Origin: Salvia splendens
Lineage: Eukaryota > Streptophyta > Magnoliopsida > Lamiales > Lamiaceae
DNA length: 64,000 bases
NCBI RefSeq assembly: GCF_004379255.2
Contig: NC_056042.1
Coordinates: 13,997,901-14,061,900 of the forward strand
Direction of reading: 5' to 3'
Under the pieces are notes generated by a model, which was given only the letters and a program-made list of their open reading frames with translations, had not been told where the DNA came from and made no database searches. The first letter of the stretch is position 1; every line of letters begins with the position of its first letter. This document shows, piece after piece, positions 49,765 to 61,051 of the stretch. The position numbers were made by a program, and so were the translations under genes.

Positions 49765-52700
49765 TCATTGCAGTTGATATTTTTGCAGCTTGTCCTTCAC
49801 AGGTGGCTCCAAAGCAGACATGCATTGTTCCCATGCTCCATCCTTGAGCATCTGACAACATTTCAAGTAATCAGTGATTCATCGATCATTTGCACTTTCT
49901 AAGTTAGGATTTAGCACAGAAGAATTATCAAGCACATCTTCTATCCGGGCATGGATACTGTCCAAATTCTCCTGACTAGCAGTATAATTGACTAAAGAGC
50001 ACAAATTCAATTTCTTGATTGTTTTCCAAAATTGATGCAGGCTATTCGCATCATTTTTTCCAACCATTTGCGTTGAGGGTCATGCAATAATATCTCAATA
50101 TTATGACAAGACAAGTCGTCAGTCTTCAGTTTGGACCTAACCCTTATCAGTTTGTCAGTGATACAATCCTTGTAATGTTTTTAATTTCAAAAACAGATTT
50201 ACATATCAATATCTTCTGATGAATACAGCATGGCAATTATTCAACCAAAAGAAAGAAAAATATCGTAGGATAGGTATTGAAAATATTAATACAATTGTTA
50301 CTTACTTGTTTATACCCATGCAACACCTGGCCGACTTCATTGTGTAGGTCCTCACTCTTTATTTCCTGGGAACATAGCATAACATAAATAAGAAAAGGGA
50401 CATGTTGCATATTCCACACAAAGAAATTAGTGATGCTTCACTTACATGCCAACTTGCAATTGCCTTGCACATAAAGAGAAGAGAATTTAAGGGCCCCGGA
50501 TGAATTTTCTCTAACCTGAAACCCATTGATATCATGTTGTGAAATCATGCTATAAAGGAAGTCACTATCTGAATACCAAGGGCAACATGAGAGCATAAAC
50601 CTCTTACCATTGCACATAAACCTCTGAAAGCATCTTCCTTCTCTATGTCATCTCGTATCCTAATATTATTCCAGGGAAAAAAGTTTTAACTAACATCGAA
50701 ATGGAGAAAACTGGCATCATCCTGAGACAGATCTAAAAATTCAACAATTTTTTTCCTGCTTAGTTCAGGAGACACAGACGAGTATTTCAATTTAAAACTG
50801 TGCGCCGTAAAAAGGTGTGCCAGGCATGAAAGGAGATGCATTCCCTGCACTTTTCCAGTGATTAATGTTCAAACTCCCATCTTGAAATACGCAATTGGCC
50901 TTTATGCCACCTTCTCTTGTAATGCATTAGATGCAATAAACTTAACCCTTAGCTACTCTTAATACATAGAATCACCTAACAAGTCTCAATTTTTTATGAA
51001 AATTGAAATGCCAATAAAAAGATAATAAGTAACAGATAAAGAGAACTTACATGGACAAAGCAATACACCATGACTGCATGAAATGCTCCATGTGTGGTGA
51101 GACAAGTTCTGGGCAAACCCATGCAAGCCTTCCAAGTGTAATGGCTGCATTTTCAATGAGTGATTTATTGAGGCCCTGAAATATCAGCATAAGCAGCATG
51201 AGAAAAGAATTAGACAAGTTTAACCATACTGATTGCAATTTGCAGGGCACTAAAACTGTAAACGCTGGCCAATCAACTTGAGGATACTTTGGAGTCTCTT
51301 ATGTGTGGATCACAAAAGTCAAAACGAAATACAATTATACGACAAATTGGAAGTACAGAGACAAATATAGTTTTGATATCATAATCATGAAAGGTGTGTG
51401 TTTCCTATTACTGTGGCAGTTGTGCGCCACATTCTTCTGTGATGAGCTACTTTGTAAACAATATTAAGCATCTAGTATTAGTCTGCTAAATCATTCAATG
51501 GATTCCAAGCCACATGCCACATATAAAGCAAAGCCTAGAACTAAGTCTCGGTCTTCTAAATCATTCGAAATGCAGACACAGAAATTAGATCTTGTTCCCA
51601 AGTTAGAGCAACAATGCAAGAACACTTGACAGATTAGGTGAGAAGTTGATTTAGTAGGTTAAGGTATGATGGAAAATTGCCCATAATTGAAGAGGAAGCA
51701 TGAACTACCTGATAGGATTCATTTTAATATAAATCATAATCTCAATTCCATTCAAGCAATAGAATGTAAAGCCACCCACACACTGAAGGCAGAGTAAAAT
51801 TTAAAGCACACATATTAGAAGTCCAACAAAAGAAAGAATCCAGGATGGGTGGTTACCTCAGGATGTTGAAGTATTAGGACCAAAGCTGATACCACAGTCA
51901 GAACTACTGGAGATATCTCTTTGCGAACCTGACATTTCAATTTTCAACCAACAAATGTCAAACCTCATTTAACATACAAGGAGAGAATTATTTCTGCTAT
52001 TAAGATAATAGACTCCCGTTTGCTATTCAGGGTGAATTGTTAAGAACAAGTTTGCACACAAAGACAATGAGTAATAAAAACTAGAGGAATACTGAAGAAC
52101 AACAAATGCATAGCAGGGAAAGTTACAATCAGAAGGTCAATGACCTATATGAACGCAGAGTAAGTTCAAATAATTTGTACATGCAGATACATGCTAGCGG
52201 AAGTACTTCCTATTGAATAGCAAAGTGTTGCACTGGAAGGCTTCATTCATGGATCAACTTGCTGTCAATAGTTATCAGCAATCATTTAGCGTTATTATCA
52301 TGTCATTTCACAATTACTTCTTTTATCTGACAGCATAAGCATATGACATCCAGGAAATGTTCATGAATAAATTAAGAGATTCTGCATCATACATCAGATT
52401 ATTCACATTTGTCAATTTCTAACAATTCAGGGATTATAAGGCTTGACACCAGGCAAGAAGGATGATACCTTTATTGCTAGTTCACCAATTGCCCAGCAAG
52501 CATTGTTGGCAACAGATACTGTTTCCTTCAGCTTTGGGAGGTTCTGCTGAGAGTGAAAGGTAACTGAACCATTAGGAAGGAAGATCTAATAAAACACAAG
52601 CCAATGATTCTACTTACCAATTGCTTAGCAGAAACATCAAGGAACTCAGCTAATCTTGGATGTAAATGAACTGGACAGACCTAATCACATTATCAAAGAA

Positions 52701-55629
52701 AACCCTGTTGAAAGGATGCCCCAGCTAGGGTAACTAGTTGGACCAAAGCAAAAAATGAATCTTTCTAAACTTACTCTAGCAAGGTCCCCCAGCAGTGCAA
52801 AAGCACTTTGTCAGACATCATAGGCATCATCCACACAGCATTGCAGCAGCAAAACTCGTAAATTAGTATGTGAAACCTTAGTGATAAAAACAGAGTAAAA
52901 ATGATAGTAATAGGAAATTTTGAGACCCAAAAAATAAAATATACAAGAACACAGATGGAATGAACTCATAAACATAATTTTATGCTATTTCCAAAGTTGC
53001 ATCCAGAACTTGTTACTTAGCAATTAAGAGCCAAAGTTTTCCAGCAGTATCACAGAGTGAACAAAGAACTACTCAATGTAGTTACTGTTCAGTAAAATGC
53101 TTATGCAATAAGAAATCAATAGGAAGAATATAACACTGATCACTAACATCACATAGAATCACTAACACCATAGGTTCTCTCCCATTTTAACTTTCAAAGT
53201 TCCTCCAACTATATAAGGAACCAACATGACCAAATATAGTAGTCCAGTGCAACGGGCGCCCCACAAAGAAGATTTCTCCAAGAACAAATTTGCAAAACAA
53301 GATGAATATATGGTGCTGCATCACAACATTAGACATTATCGAGGAAAAAAAATTACCAAACTCTCTATGCCAGGACCAAGACCCTCAGTAAGTCCTGAGA
53401 GAAGATCCAAAGAGCAAACTATGAACTCTTTATCATATGGTGTGCCAGCTGAAACAGGATCAGCCTGAATGGAGACATGCAATTCTTAGTGTATTTCATA
53501 GCAAGAAGAAATACGAGTTAAAAAAATCCAATAACCTAAAAGTATCAAGAGATTATGGGGAAAATTAATTAAATGTAAAAAAGTCAAGTTGATCCAGGGT
53601 ATCCATTCTATTAAACTGAAATGCATCAGGCACATTCTAACTAATACATTTGAACATTTTTAAAGTGAAAGAACCAAATAGCTTAATCCCTTAGGCTCTA
53701 CAGATGATTTCTTTAAGTTCGATCTCATGCATAAAAAAAATAAAGCAGAAAGAAGTAACAAATCTAACCAAACCACAACAACAGAATCAGGCTACAATTC
53801 AAGTAAATACTAACTTACTAAGTAAGAAGATACTTGAGATAATAACTCAGTAAACAGCTAGAATACTAATTCAAACCTTGGCCAGTTGTTGAGCCTGGAT
53901 GATGCTTATGCACCTCTGATACACTGGTTGAGCAAACTGCGAAAATCCAGTACCCAGTGCCTGAAAGAGACCATGCTACTCAGTTTCTCTTCCACTATCT
54001 TGTGTCAGATATATTCACAAATTCAACTCATATAGTTTGCCCTATTTGCACAGCAACAAGTGAAAATATTCAAACATATTGTTGCAAAGAGACTACAATT
54101 TACCTGTGCTATTGATGTAAAGCATTCAAGGAGTGGGAAAAGATCTTTTTCAGAGTCTGAAAGCTGCCTGCTGCCACTTTGTAATCAATGGGGGCATTAA
54201 CATTTCAAGGTATTTAGGCTGCAATAAATAAACAATTTTTGTCCTTTAATGCTGAACAAGGGGAAAGACTAGACATGTAGAATACTCCCTCCATCCCATA
54301 ATAGATGTCACACTTGGGTGATGGCACGAGATTTTAGGAGATGTTGTTTTGTGTGAGAGAGGACTTTTTTCCAAAAAAAGGAAATGTAACATCTTTCATG
54401 AGACAAACTAAAAAGGAAAGTTGACATCTACTTTGAGAAAGAGGGAGTATATAGAAAACCAATATTGTTGAACAAAACATACTATAGTAAATTACCAAAA
54501 ATATGTTTAGAACAAATTATTCTCCCAAAATGGTGATGACCAAAGACATTCAGACAGAAATAATAACACAACTGAAGTGTGCAATCATGAACAGTGTAGA
54601 CCTGATTCAGTTCGCCACCAACAGCATCAGCTAATGTTCCCAGAGCATCATATACAATTCTGAGATTCCTTCTCTGTAAACAAAGAGGCTTGTGAAAAAA
54701 CACAAGAAGAAAGAAAGTAGAAAAGGGAGCAAAATGCGCAGTGGGAAAGTTACACATGTTTTGATTAATAAGTTCTGAAGCTTCTAACCGCATAGCAGGG
54801 ATAAAGAGAATTTAGAAGGGGAACACAAACGTACCTGATATTTCCCAAAGGCCCACATTAAGTGTTGCAGAATGATGTCCAATCGTGGTACCAACTCTTC
54901 TGCAGCTTCCTGCAAATACAAAAGAAAAAACATTAAATGAAGAAAGAAATAACAGTATATGAATCAATAAGACCCATAATATGAATCCATTTACTAAAAG
55001 CTTCTTGAAAGACAAAGGTAGGAAGAAGAAACCTCTTCAAGTGTTGCAAATGCCGAACAAGCAGCTTCTTGAACCCTCTTATTGTCATCCACTAATCTTC
55101 GTAGTAAACCCATCAAAACTTTCTCAAACTGATCATGACCTTCTCGATGAGCTCCCTACAACAATGAAAGGAAGGAGGGGGTGAATGTCAACTCAACAAT
55201 CTCATCACGGACACCAAGTGAGCATAGGAACAATAAAGACGAAACAAAAATCAAGAAAACAGGCTAAAAAACAATAGACCACTGCTAATCTGGAGCCAAT
55301 CGACTGTAATTCTGTAACAGAAGGCTGAAGTATGTTAATTGCAAGGGTGTGTGATTAGATGAGCAAAGTGGAAATCCTCAAGTGGCAATATCTTTGCCCA
55401 ATTAAAATAGAAATACCCAAAAGACTGTCCAGTCCGGGAAAATGAGACAGATTTCCCCAAATATGAAAGCACACCAACTCAAAGATTCTTCTTAACTGCA
55501 AGTGGAAGGCAAGGAATTACATTAAATTACCTGAACAATATATTTGCTGAACCGTGATAGTGTCCAACAAGAGATGCTCCTTATCAGAGGATACTTGTCA
55601 TCTAAGAGAGGAACAAGAAATGCAATAAT
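49765..55629 (-). pseudogene. TRN1: Transportin-1-like gene, 3' half, inactivated
   Basis: Sixteen exons (about 458 codons) with GT..AG introns match the C-terminal half of plant transportin, an importin-beta family receptor for nuclear import built of HEAT repeats. Exons, from the 5' side: 55531-55629 ([20 protein letters not shown]), 55033-55155, 54835-54909, 54602-54673, 54104-54218, 53877-53960, 53357-53464, 52775-52876, 52618-52680, 52469-52543, 51857-51928, 51051-51175, 50608-50659, 50446-50515, 50306-50365 and 49765-49851 (stop TGA 49765-49767). Phases agree across all joins. Three lesions break it: a 4-base insertion at about 54164-54171 (after KWQQ), a TGA at 52811-52813 replacing an arginine codon in DAYDVRQSAF, and one extra A near 50487 (after SGAL). 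The 5' half is outside the window. Protein similarity is otherwise high, so decay is recent or this is a duplicate of a working gene. Confidence 0.93.
54285..54447. mobile_element. Stowaway-like MITE in a transportin intron
   Basis: CTCCCTCCATCCCATAATAG at the left and GAGGGAG at the right, flanked by TA on both sides (54283-54284 and 54448-54449). It lies in the intron between the exons at 54104 and 54602. Confidence 0.85.
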
Positions 55630-55806
55630 CTGCAAAAGAATATAACACACATGAATCCCAGAAAATCAGATCACGAAAAGCTACAAAAGTATAATAATCT
55701 AGATTGAACTTCTGAATAGAGCAAACTGATGAACCAAAAACACATTAGAGGAATCCGCTCCAAGAAAACAAAGTAGCAATACAACCAACCAGGATGATAA
55801 TACATA

Positions 55807-56050
55807 CTCCCTCCGTCCCAAGATAAGCGAGTCGTATTCCTTTTTGGGATGTCCCACTATAAGTGAGCCATTTCCATTTTTAGCAAAAAATCATCGGTCT
55901 TACTTTATTCCCCAACTACTTTATTCTCTCTTCACCCCTCTACTTTTCCCTCTCTCATACTTTACGCTCTCCACTCTAACTTATCTAAATACCAATTCCT
56001 TAAATCCCGTGCCCAAAAGAAGTGCTTCGCTTATCTTGGGATTGAGGGAG
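55807..56050. mobile_element. Stowaway-like MITE
   Basis: Ends CTCCCTCCGTCCCAAGATAA and its near-complement TTATCTTGGGATTGAGGGAG, with TA duplication at 55805-55806 and 56051-56052. It is noncoding. Confidence 0.9.
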
Positions 56051-56395
56051 TATTAAAGACCGATCAGGCAAGAGCTTTTATCACATGAGGAAATAGACAG
56101 ATAGCCAGCTTGCACTGAAATTGGCATGACAGGAGGACGAGGAGGGTATAATTGAAATTACAAGGTGGATTAAAAAAAGTAGACTTTCAAATATAGAAGT
56201 AAAACACTGTCCACACGGCAATTTAGAACCCTTGCAGTGTGAGATTGGATATACCAGAATACCATTTAAGATTAATTAGATTCTATAGCTAACTAAATGT
56301 AAGATATCCTAACCAACTAATCCTGATAAAATGAAATTATACTCTTAAGAATCAAAGGGGCTTGACTTCCTTCAAAACAGTACTTTTGTTATGCC

Positions 56396-57023
56396 CAGTG
56401 TTGTTAGGGTCGCGGGGCGCACCGGGTCGATGAGGTGAAAATTTGGGTCGTGGGTCGACGAGTCGACGGGGTCGAGAGACCCACAAATCTAGGCTTTTTG
56501 CCTTTTAATATTAAATAAAATAAATATATTGCTCTAATGTTTATAATATATCAAATAATATAAATGTAGACGCTGTTCATGTGAATAGAGATAAAGTGGA
56601 AAATAGAAATGATCAAAATATCAAAACTGTTCATAAGTCATAACACAATAAATAATTGAAACCATTGTCTGAAAATATCAAAACAAAGGAATATATGAAG
56701 GGTGGCAGCAAAAGATCTTTGAATTGTTTATTTGTTAGGAGTGACGAGGCCGAATTCTAAAGTGTAGAAAGTAAGTTTGAAAAGTTTGATGTGGTGCATG
56801 CATATATATAGAGAATCGTGATTGAGAGAGTCAGAAAACATGTTAGAGATTTGAGAAAATCAGAGATAGCATGTGTTTAGGGCGACCCAGGCGACCCACT
56901 CGACCCAGGCGACCCAGAGGCGACCCTGTATCTCGATCAACCCACCCATGTTGGGGCGGTGATGGTCTCGACCCAGGCGACCCGGGCGACCCGAGCGACC
57001 CGAACGACATTTTGGCAACACTG
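56396..57023. mobile_element. hAT-like non-autonomous element, 628 bp
   Basis: Ends CAGTGTTGTTAGGGTCGCGG and, on the complement, CAGTGTTGCCAAAATGTCG are flanked by the perfect 8-bp duplication GTTATGCC (56388-56395 and 57024-57031), the hAT signature. The right part is built of repeated CGACCC(A/G)GG units (56881-57005). No transposase is encoded. Confidence 0.9.
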
Positions 57024-57045
57024 GTTATGCCTCACATCCCAAATA

Positions 57046-57277
57046 CTCCCTCCGTCCCTATGTAGTAGAGGCGTTTCTTTTCGGCACGGGATTTAAGAAA
57101 AGTTGTGTTAAATGAGTTAAGTAAATGAATAATAAAGTAGGAAATGAAAAAGGTAGAGAGACGAAGAGAGAGTAAAGTAAGAGAGAAGAAAAGTTGTTGC
57201 TTTTCGCCAAAAAAGGAATCGACTCAGCTACAGTGTGACAACCCAAAAGGGAATATGACTCAGAGGGACGGAGGGAG
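57046..57277. mobile_element. Stowaway-like MITE
   Basis: CTCCCTCCGTCCCTATGTAG at the left and GAGGGACGGAGGGAG at the right form imperfect inverted ends. TA precedes the left end; the right flank is TT, slightly degraded. Confidence 0.8.
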
Positions 57278-57480
57278 TTCCTCTTACAAATCAAAGGGTG
57301 TTGGATATTTAAACTCCGTGTGGGAATGGTAATAACGTACATATGAGACCTGTGAACCAGAATGCTGAACCCATCCAGTTTTCTTCTAAGATCGTGATGC
57401 AGATTGCAAATTATTTCTACTAAACATAAATCTCGGTACTCTTATTTTCTTCCCTCACAGTTCTAGCAACCTATTACCAC

Positions 57481-57590
57481 CAGTGGTGTTAGGAGCATGG
57501 GGGACACTGGGGCGATGAGGTATATATCCGGGGCCTGGGGCGACGGGGTATGGCCCCACGGATGGGGGTGCACTAACACCCGAATTTTGT
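57481..57590. mobile_element. Diverged left end of the same hAT-like family
   Basis: CAGTGGTGTTAGGAGCATGG followed by GGGGCGATGAGGT and GGGGCGACGGGGT aligns with the left end at 56396 (CAGTGTTGTTAGGGTCGCGG, GGGTCGATGAGGT). No right end or target duplication was found. It is repeated in copy 2 at 63683. Confidence 0.6.
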
Positions 57591-57819
57591 TTATATCTTT
57601 GCTTTTACATACTGTATCAATTAATATATTATTTAAAAATTTTAAAAGATTAAATATGTTTAGATCTCTTTTCACCAATGGATGAATTGGAAAGTCATGC
57701 ATGCAATTAAATAGAATTTTAAGAAACATTATGCAAATGAAACAAAATATAAAGAAAGCAGCTTGCCCAGGCTTTAAGTGCTATCCAGCATATGCTTTCA
57801 GCTACTGTAAGAGGGGCTC

Positions 57820-58080
57820 TGTTGGAAAGAGGAAGATGGCCGCCCAAATTAATCATAGGAGAGTTCCTAGAGCATTGAATAAGTGTAGAGTCCCTAGTGT
57901 TGTATGTTTCCAATTATCATTTATTGGTGTAATTTACAAGACACAAATTTCCCTATAAATACTAGGGAAATTAGCAAGATCATATACAAGAAAATAAAAA
58001 CTCTTTTCTCTCTACTCTCTACGTTCTACCTAAACTATGTCATACCAATCTTGTTATACCTCTCTCGATTACCATCTTTA
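57820..58080 (+). repeat. 5' LTR of the truncated copia
   Basis: Begins TGTTGGAAAG. The 3' edge is set by the primer-binding site a few bases on and is uncertain by several bases because no CA terminus or second LTR is available for comparison. Confidence 0.65.
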
Positions 58081-58082
58081 AG

Positions 58083-59054
58083 ATGGTATCAGAGCAGGAA
58101 ACTAAAAAACATTCTTCAATGGAGGTCAGCCAAATACACAATCTCAAATTATTGATCGAGACAATATCAAATCTAATTGATTTGTACAAATCCAACACAA
58201 ACCAAAGCCAAAATTCCTACCCGTTGAAGAATCTCAGCGTAGGGTCCAGCAGCAGCAGCCACACAGAAATGGTCTTGCGCATTCAGCGCAAGAAGATGAT
58301 CCTCAAGCAGCGCTTGAAGGTGCCACCGCCAATTCACCAATTCTCCAAAACATTGGCTGAGAATTTGGCAACTAGCCTAATTAAGATGATACTCAAACAC
58401 AGACCTCAGGATAAAGCTCAGAAGAATAATAGGATTTTGAAGAGAGCTCAAGCTATGGCTGAGGGCAAAACCCCTTCTCATTTCGTCGAAGAAGAAGACG
58501 CCGTCACAGACAGCAGCGTCGACGGAAGCAGCAACACCGGTCGGCAAGAGCATCCGTCAAATTCTGAAGCAGAGGCGGCGGCTGAAGGAGCGACGGCGGA
58601 GGCTGCTGAAGGAGCTGCGTCGGCGGCAGAAGCTTTGCCGCGGAGAAGAAGAAAGAAACAGAGGATGCGCTGGTTTTTGGCAGGCGGTGAGGACCAAACA
58701 ATCGCCGCCGACGCTAGACCGCTGTCTTCCGGCAGTCACGGATACGAAGAGATGGCAGGAAGAATGGCTGAAATTGCAAAAGGGGGGACGAAAGAGTGGC
58801 CGAAAATGGGGTTCTCTAAAAACTCCATGTCCATTTTGCAAATCAGCCCACAAAGTTCAGATAAATTCCAAAATGAACCCCACCACAAAAATTCCTCCAA
58901 AATTGCCCCCCAGTCAATTCTGATATTACCAAATCCACCTCTGTTGACCGAAAAATTGCACAAAAAACCCCTTTTGTCCGAATTTCCGAAAATACACCCC
59001 GACATTTTGAATTTCAGCCTTCCATTACTTGTACAAACACATTCCAAGCTTTAG
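58083..59054 (+). CDS. Chimeric first ORF of the copia, containing eL8-like segment
   Basis: A 323-codon frame whose first ATG overlaps the primer-binding site (MVSEQETKK). Residues 1-63 are unassigned. Residues 64-130 match ribosomal protein eL8/RPL7a. Residues 131-323 are Ala/Glu- and Arg/Lys-rich and then Pro/Ser/Lys-rich, with no Gag zinc knuckle and no recognisable copia Gag core. In this position copia elements normally encode Gag, so part or all of Gag seems replaced. An overlapping frame encodes [11 protein letters not shown], which could be a relic of a Cys-type motif, but this is weak. Whether the ORF is translated is not known. Confidence 0.6.
   Translation: MVSEQETKKHSSMEVSQIHNLKLLIETISNLIDLYKSNTNQSQNSYPLKNLSVGSSSSSHTEMVLRIQRKKMILKQRLKVPPPIHQFSKTLAENLATSLIKMILKHRPQDKAQKNNRILKRAQAMAEGKTPSHFVEEEDAVTDSSVDGSSNTGRQEHPSNSEAEAAAEGATAEAAEGAASAAEALPRRRRKKQRMRWFLAGGEDQTIAADARPLSSGSHGYEEMAGRMAEIAKGGTKEWPKMGFSKNSMSILQISPQSSDKFQNEPHHKNSSKIAPQSILILPNPPLLTEKLHKKPLLSEFPKIHPDILNFSLPLLVQTHSKL
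58272..58472 (+). pseudogene. RPL7A: Captured fragment of ribosomal protein eL8 (RPL7a)
   Basis: Sixty-seven codons, [19 protein letters not shown] onward through [20 protein letters not shown] and AMAEGKT, follow the early central region of eukaryotic eL8 ([22 protein letters not shown] then the RPEDKA-type motif). eL8 is a 60S ribosomal subunit protein; this fragment lacks both ends of the protein. It has no intron and lies in frame with the retrotransposon ORF, which fits capture from mRNA. Substitutions such as PPPIHQF for PPALNQF show it has diverged from a functional gene. Confidence 0.9.
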
Positions 59055-59079
59055 CGTACTCATCTTCCTCAAACATTGG

Positions 59080-61051
59080 ACCTAAAGACTACCATTGGAT
59101 TTTTTACTGTGAGGCAACCGATACCATGTCCTTTGATGCATCGGACTTCCTCGATATTTCCCAGTCCACAAAATTTTTGTCCAAACAGCTAGTGGGGAGT
59201 TAGCACAAGTAGAGGGGGCGGGAACTGTCACTATCTCACCAACCCTTCGCCTCTCGAACTGTCTTTATGTTTCCTTCATTGTCCCACAAACTTTTGTCTG
59301 TTAGTCATGTAACAAGAGATCTCAACTGCAAATTGCTAATGCAACCTCATTTTTGTATGTTACAGGATATCAAGACGGGGACGATAGTTGGGCGTGGCAC
59401 TGAGCGACATGGATTGTACTATGTGGATGAGATAGCCCAACAGAGTACTGCGATGCTAACTCACGGACTAACTGACAGACAGATTTGGCTCTTGCATCGC
59501 CGGTTAGGTCATCCATCCATAAGTTATCTTCGCCTACTCTTTCCTGAGTTAGTTTCTTCTACGCATGTTTTGAATTGTGAAACGTGTGTTTTAGCAAAAA
59601 GTCACAGACATTCCTTCAAATTAAACAACACTAGAGAAAAATCACCTTTTGTTTTAGTTCACTCTGATGTGTGGGGCCCTGCTCCGGTTACTGGAGGACA
59701 AGGTTTTCGATATTTTTTGTTGTTTATTGATGATTTTTCGCGTATGACTTGGATTTATTTTTGAAAACAAAATCAGAAGTTTTCGAGAAATTTACTGAGT
59801 TCTATCGTCTTGTCCAAACCCAATATAACTCTAGAATTCAAATCCTTAGATCGGATAATGGGAGGGAATACGTGAACTCTAAGATGACATCTTTCTTCAC
59901 TGAAAATGGCCTTGTCCACCAAACTTCATGTGCCTATACACCAGAACAAAATGGGGTAGCCGAGCGGAAAAATCGATATATCCTAGAAATCACCCGTGCC
60001 CTCCTCAATGAATTAAACATCCCAAAATCCTTTTGGCCAGAAGCCATTGCAACTTCCGTCTATCTCTTAAATCGCCTTCCCACAGGGATCCTTAACTTCA
60101 AAACTCCTCTAGAGGTCTTCTCTTCCCAAAACTCGGTACCATCGTCCCTCCATCTCGACCCCAAAATTTTTGGTTGTACCGTGTTTGTCCACATACCCAA
60201 ATATGACCGTGACAAATTCTCACCTTGTGCAGTCAAATGTGTTTTCTTGGGTTATGGGAAAAATCAAAAAGGGTATAGATGTTATGACCCGTTAACAGAT
60301 CGCATGTATGTTACTATGAACTATGACTTTGTTGAGAGTGAATACTTCTATAGCCAATCTAGCGGTCAGGGGGAGAGTCAGACGGATAATCCAAACAGTG
60401 ACGCACTAAATTGGCTATCTCTGTGGGGAGAAACCATTCAGGGGGAGGATACTCAGGGGGAAAACAACCAAACTACCCTACCAGACCAAAATCATGTCGT
60501 AGAAATCGGTCCAACAGAGGAAGTTAGCAGTACCACTGGGCAGTCAAATCCACAGGAACAGAACATGCCGCTTCAGGACACTGCCAAGCTATCTGACCAG
60601 TCCTTGAATCCTGAGGTAAATGCTTCTGATCCCAATATCGGTACCCTACTTGAAACCACTAACAGTGACAGAGAAAACAGAAGTGATACAAATAAGCCAC
60701 CAACGGAACAAGAAAGAGAGCACGACAGATTGCCCCAAAGAAGTGCAAGGGGCATTCCTCCTCGAAGATATTCGCCAGACTGGAAAGGGCGGAAATCTAG
60801 ATACAGTGTTGCAAATCTTACCCAGGGACACCTCACCGAAATGGCTAGGGCATTCGAAGCTGCACTTTATGAAGAAGAAGAGATTCCGCAGTCCTTCGAA
60901 GAGGCAATGAAACACAAGCACTGGAGGGAAGCCATGAAGAAGGAGATTGATGCCTTAATAAAAAATGAAACGTGGGAGAAGTGTACTCTACCTCCGGGAA
61001 AGAAACCGGTAGGATGTCGTTGGATCTTCACCATAAAAAGACGTGCAGATG
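59080..61051 (+). pseudogene. Copia protease-integrase-RT, broken and truncated
   Basis: The protease relic HWIFYCEATDTMSFD (about 59092-59140) lacks the catalytic DSGA and is followed by a frame break near 59180. Integrase starts FPSLSHKLLSVSHV (59267). It shows the zinc-binding HRRLGHPS..CETCVLAKSH and the D..D..E core in HSDVWGP, FIDDFSRMTW, LRSDNGREY and PEQNGVAERKN. One T is missing from a T run near 59756-59761, so TGA follows WIYF and the frame resumes as LKTKSEVF. RT begins EEAMKHKHWREAMKKEIDAL and GCRWIFTIKRRADG, then ends at the transportin junction before its catalytic YVDD box. It is not functional. Confidence 0.92.

Larger units (their letters stand above)
54864..57819. repeat. 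Tandem duplication, copy 1
   Basis: This block (part of the 54835-54909 exon, the two exons upstream of it, and the large intron with its MITEs) recurs from 61052 to the window end. By eye the copies differ at about eight bases plus three small indels over roughly 2.95 kb. The repeat period is 6188 bp at the left junction. Confidence 0.93.
57820..61051 (+). mobile_element. Truncated copia element with captured eL8 sequence
   Basis: The 5' LTR (57820 to about 58080, starting TGTTGGAAAGAGG) is followed by TGGTATCAGAGCAGG (58084-58098), a standard tRNA-Met primer-binding site. The coding part runs through an unusual first ORF, protease remnants, integrase and the beginning of RT, then stops at 61051 where it joins a transportin exon. 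No 3' LTR is present in the window. An 8-base shared stretch (GTTGCAGA) at the junction suggests microhomology-mediated joining. Confidence 0.9.

Noticed and set aside
56871..57065. Open frame with collagen-like GDPGDP repeats (and its copy at 63073-63267)
   Set aside because: It is a by-product of the CGACCC repeats of the hAT-like element; no start context, conservation or domain supports a protein.
58504..59047. Minus-strand frames of about 65-103 codons
   Set aside because: Antisense shadows of the chimeric copia ORF in a GC-rich stretch; no motif.
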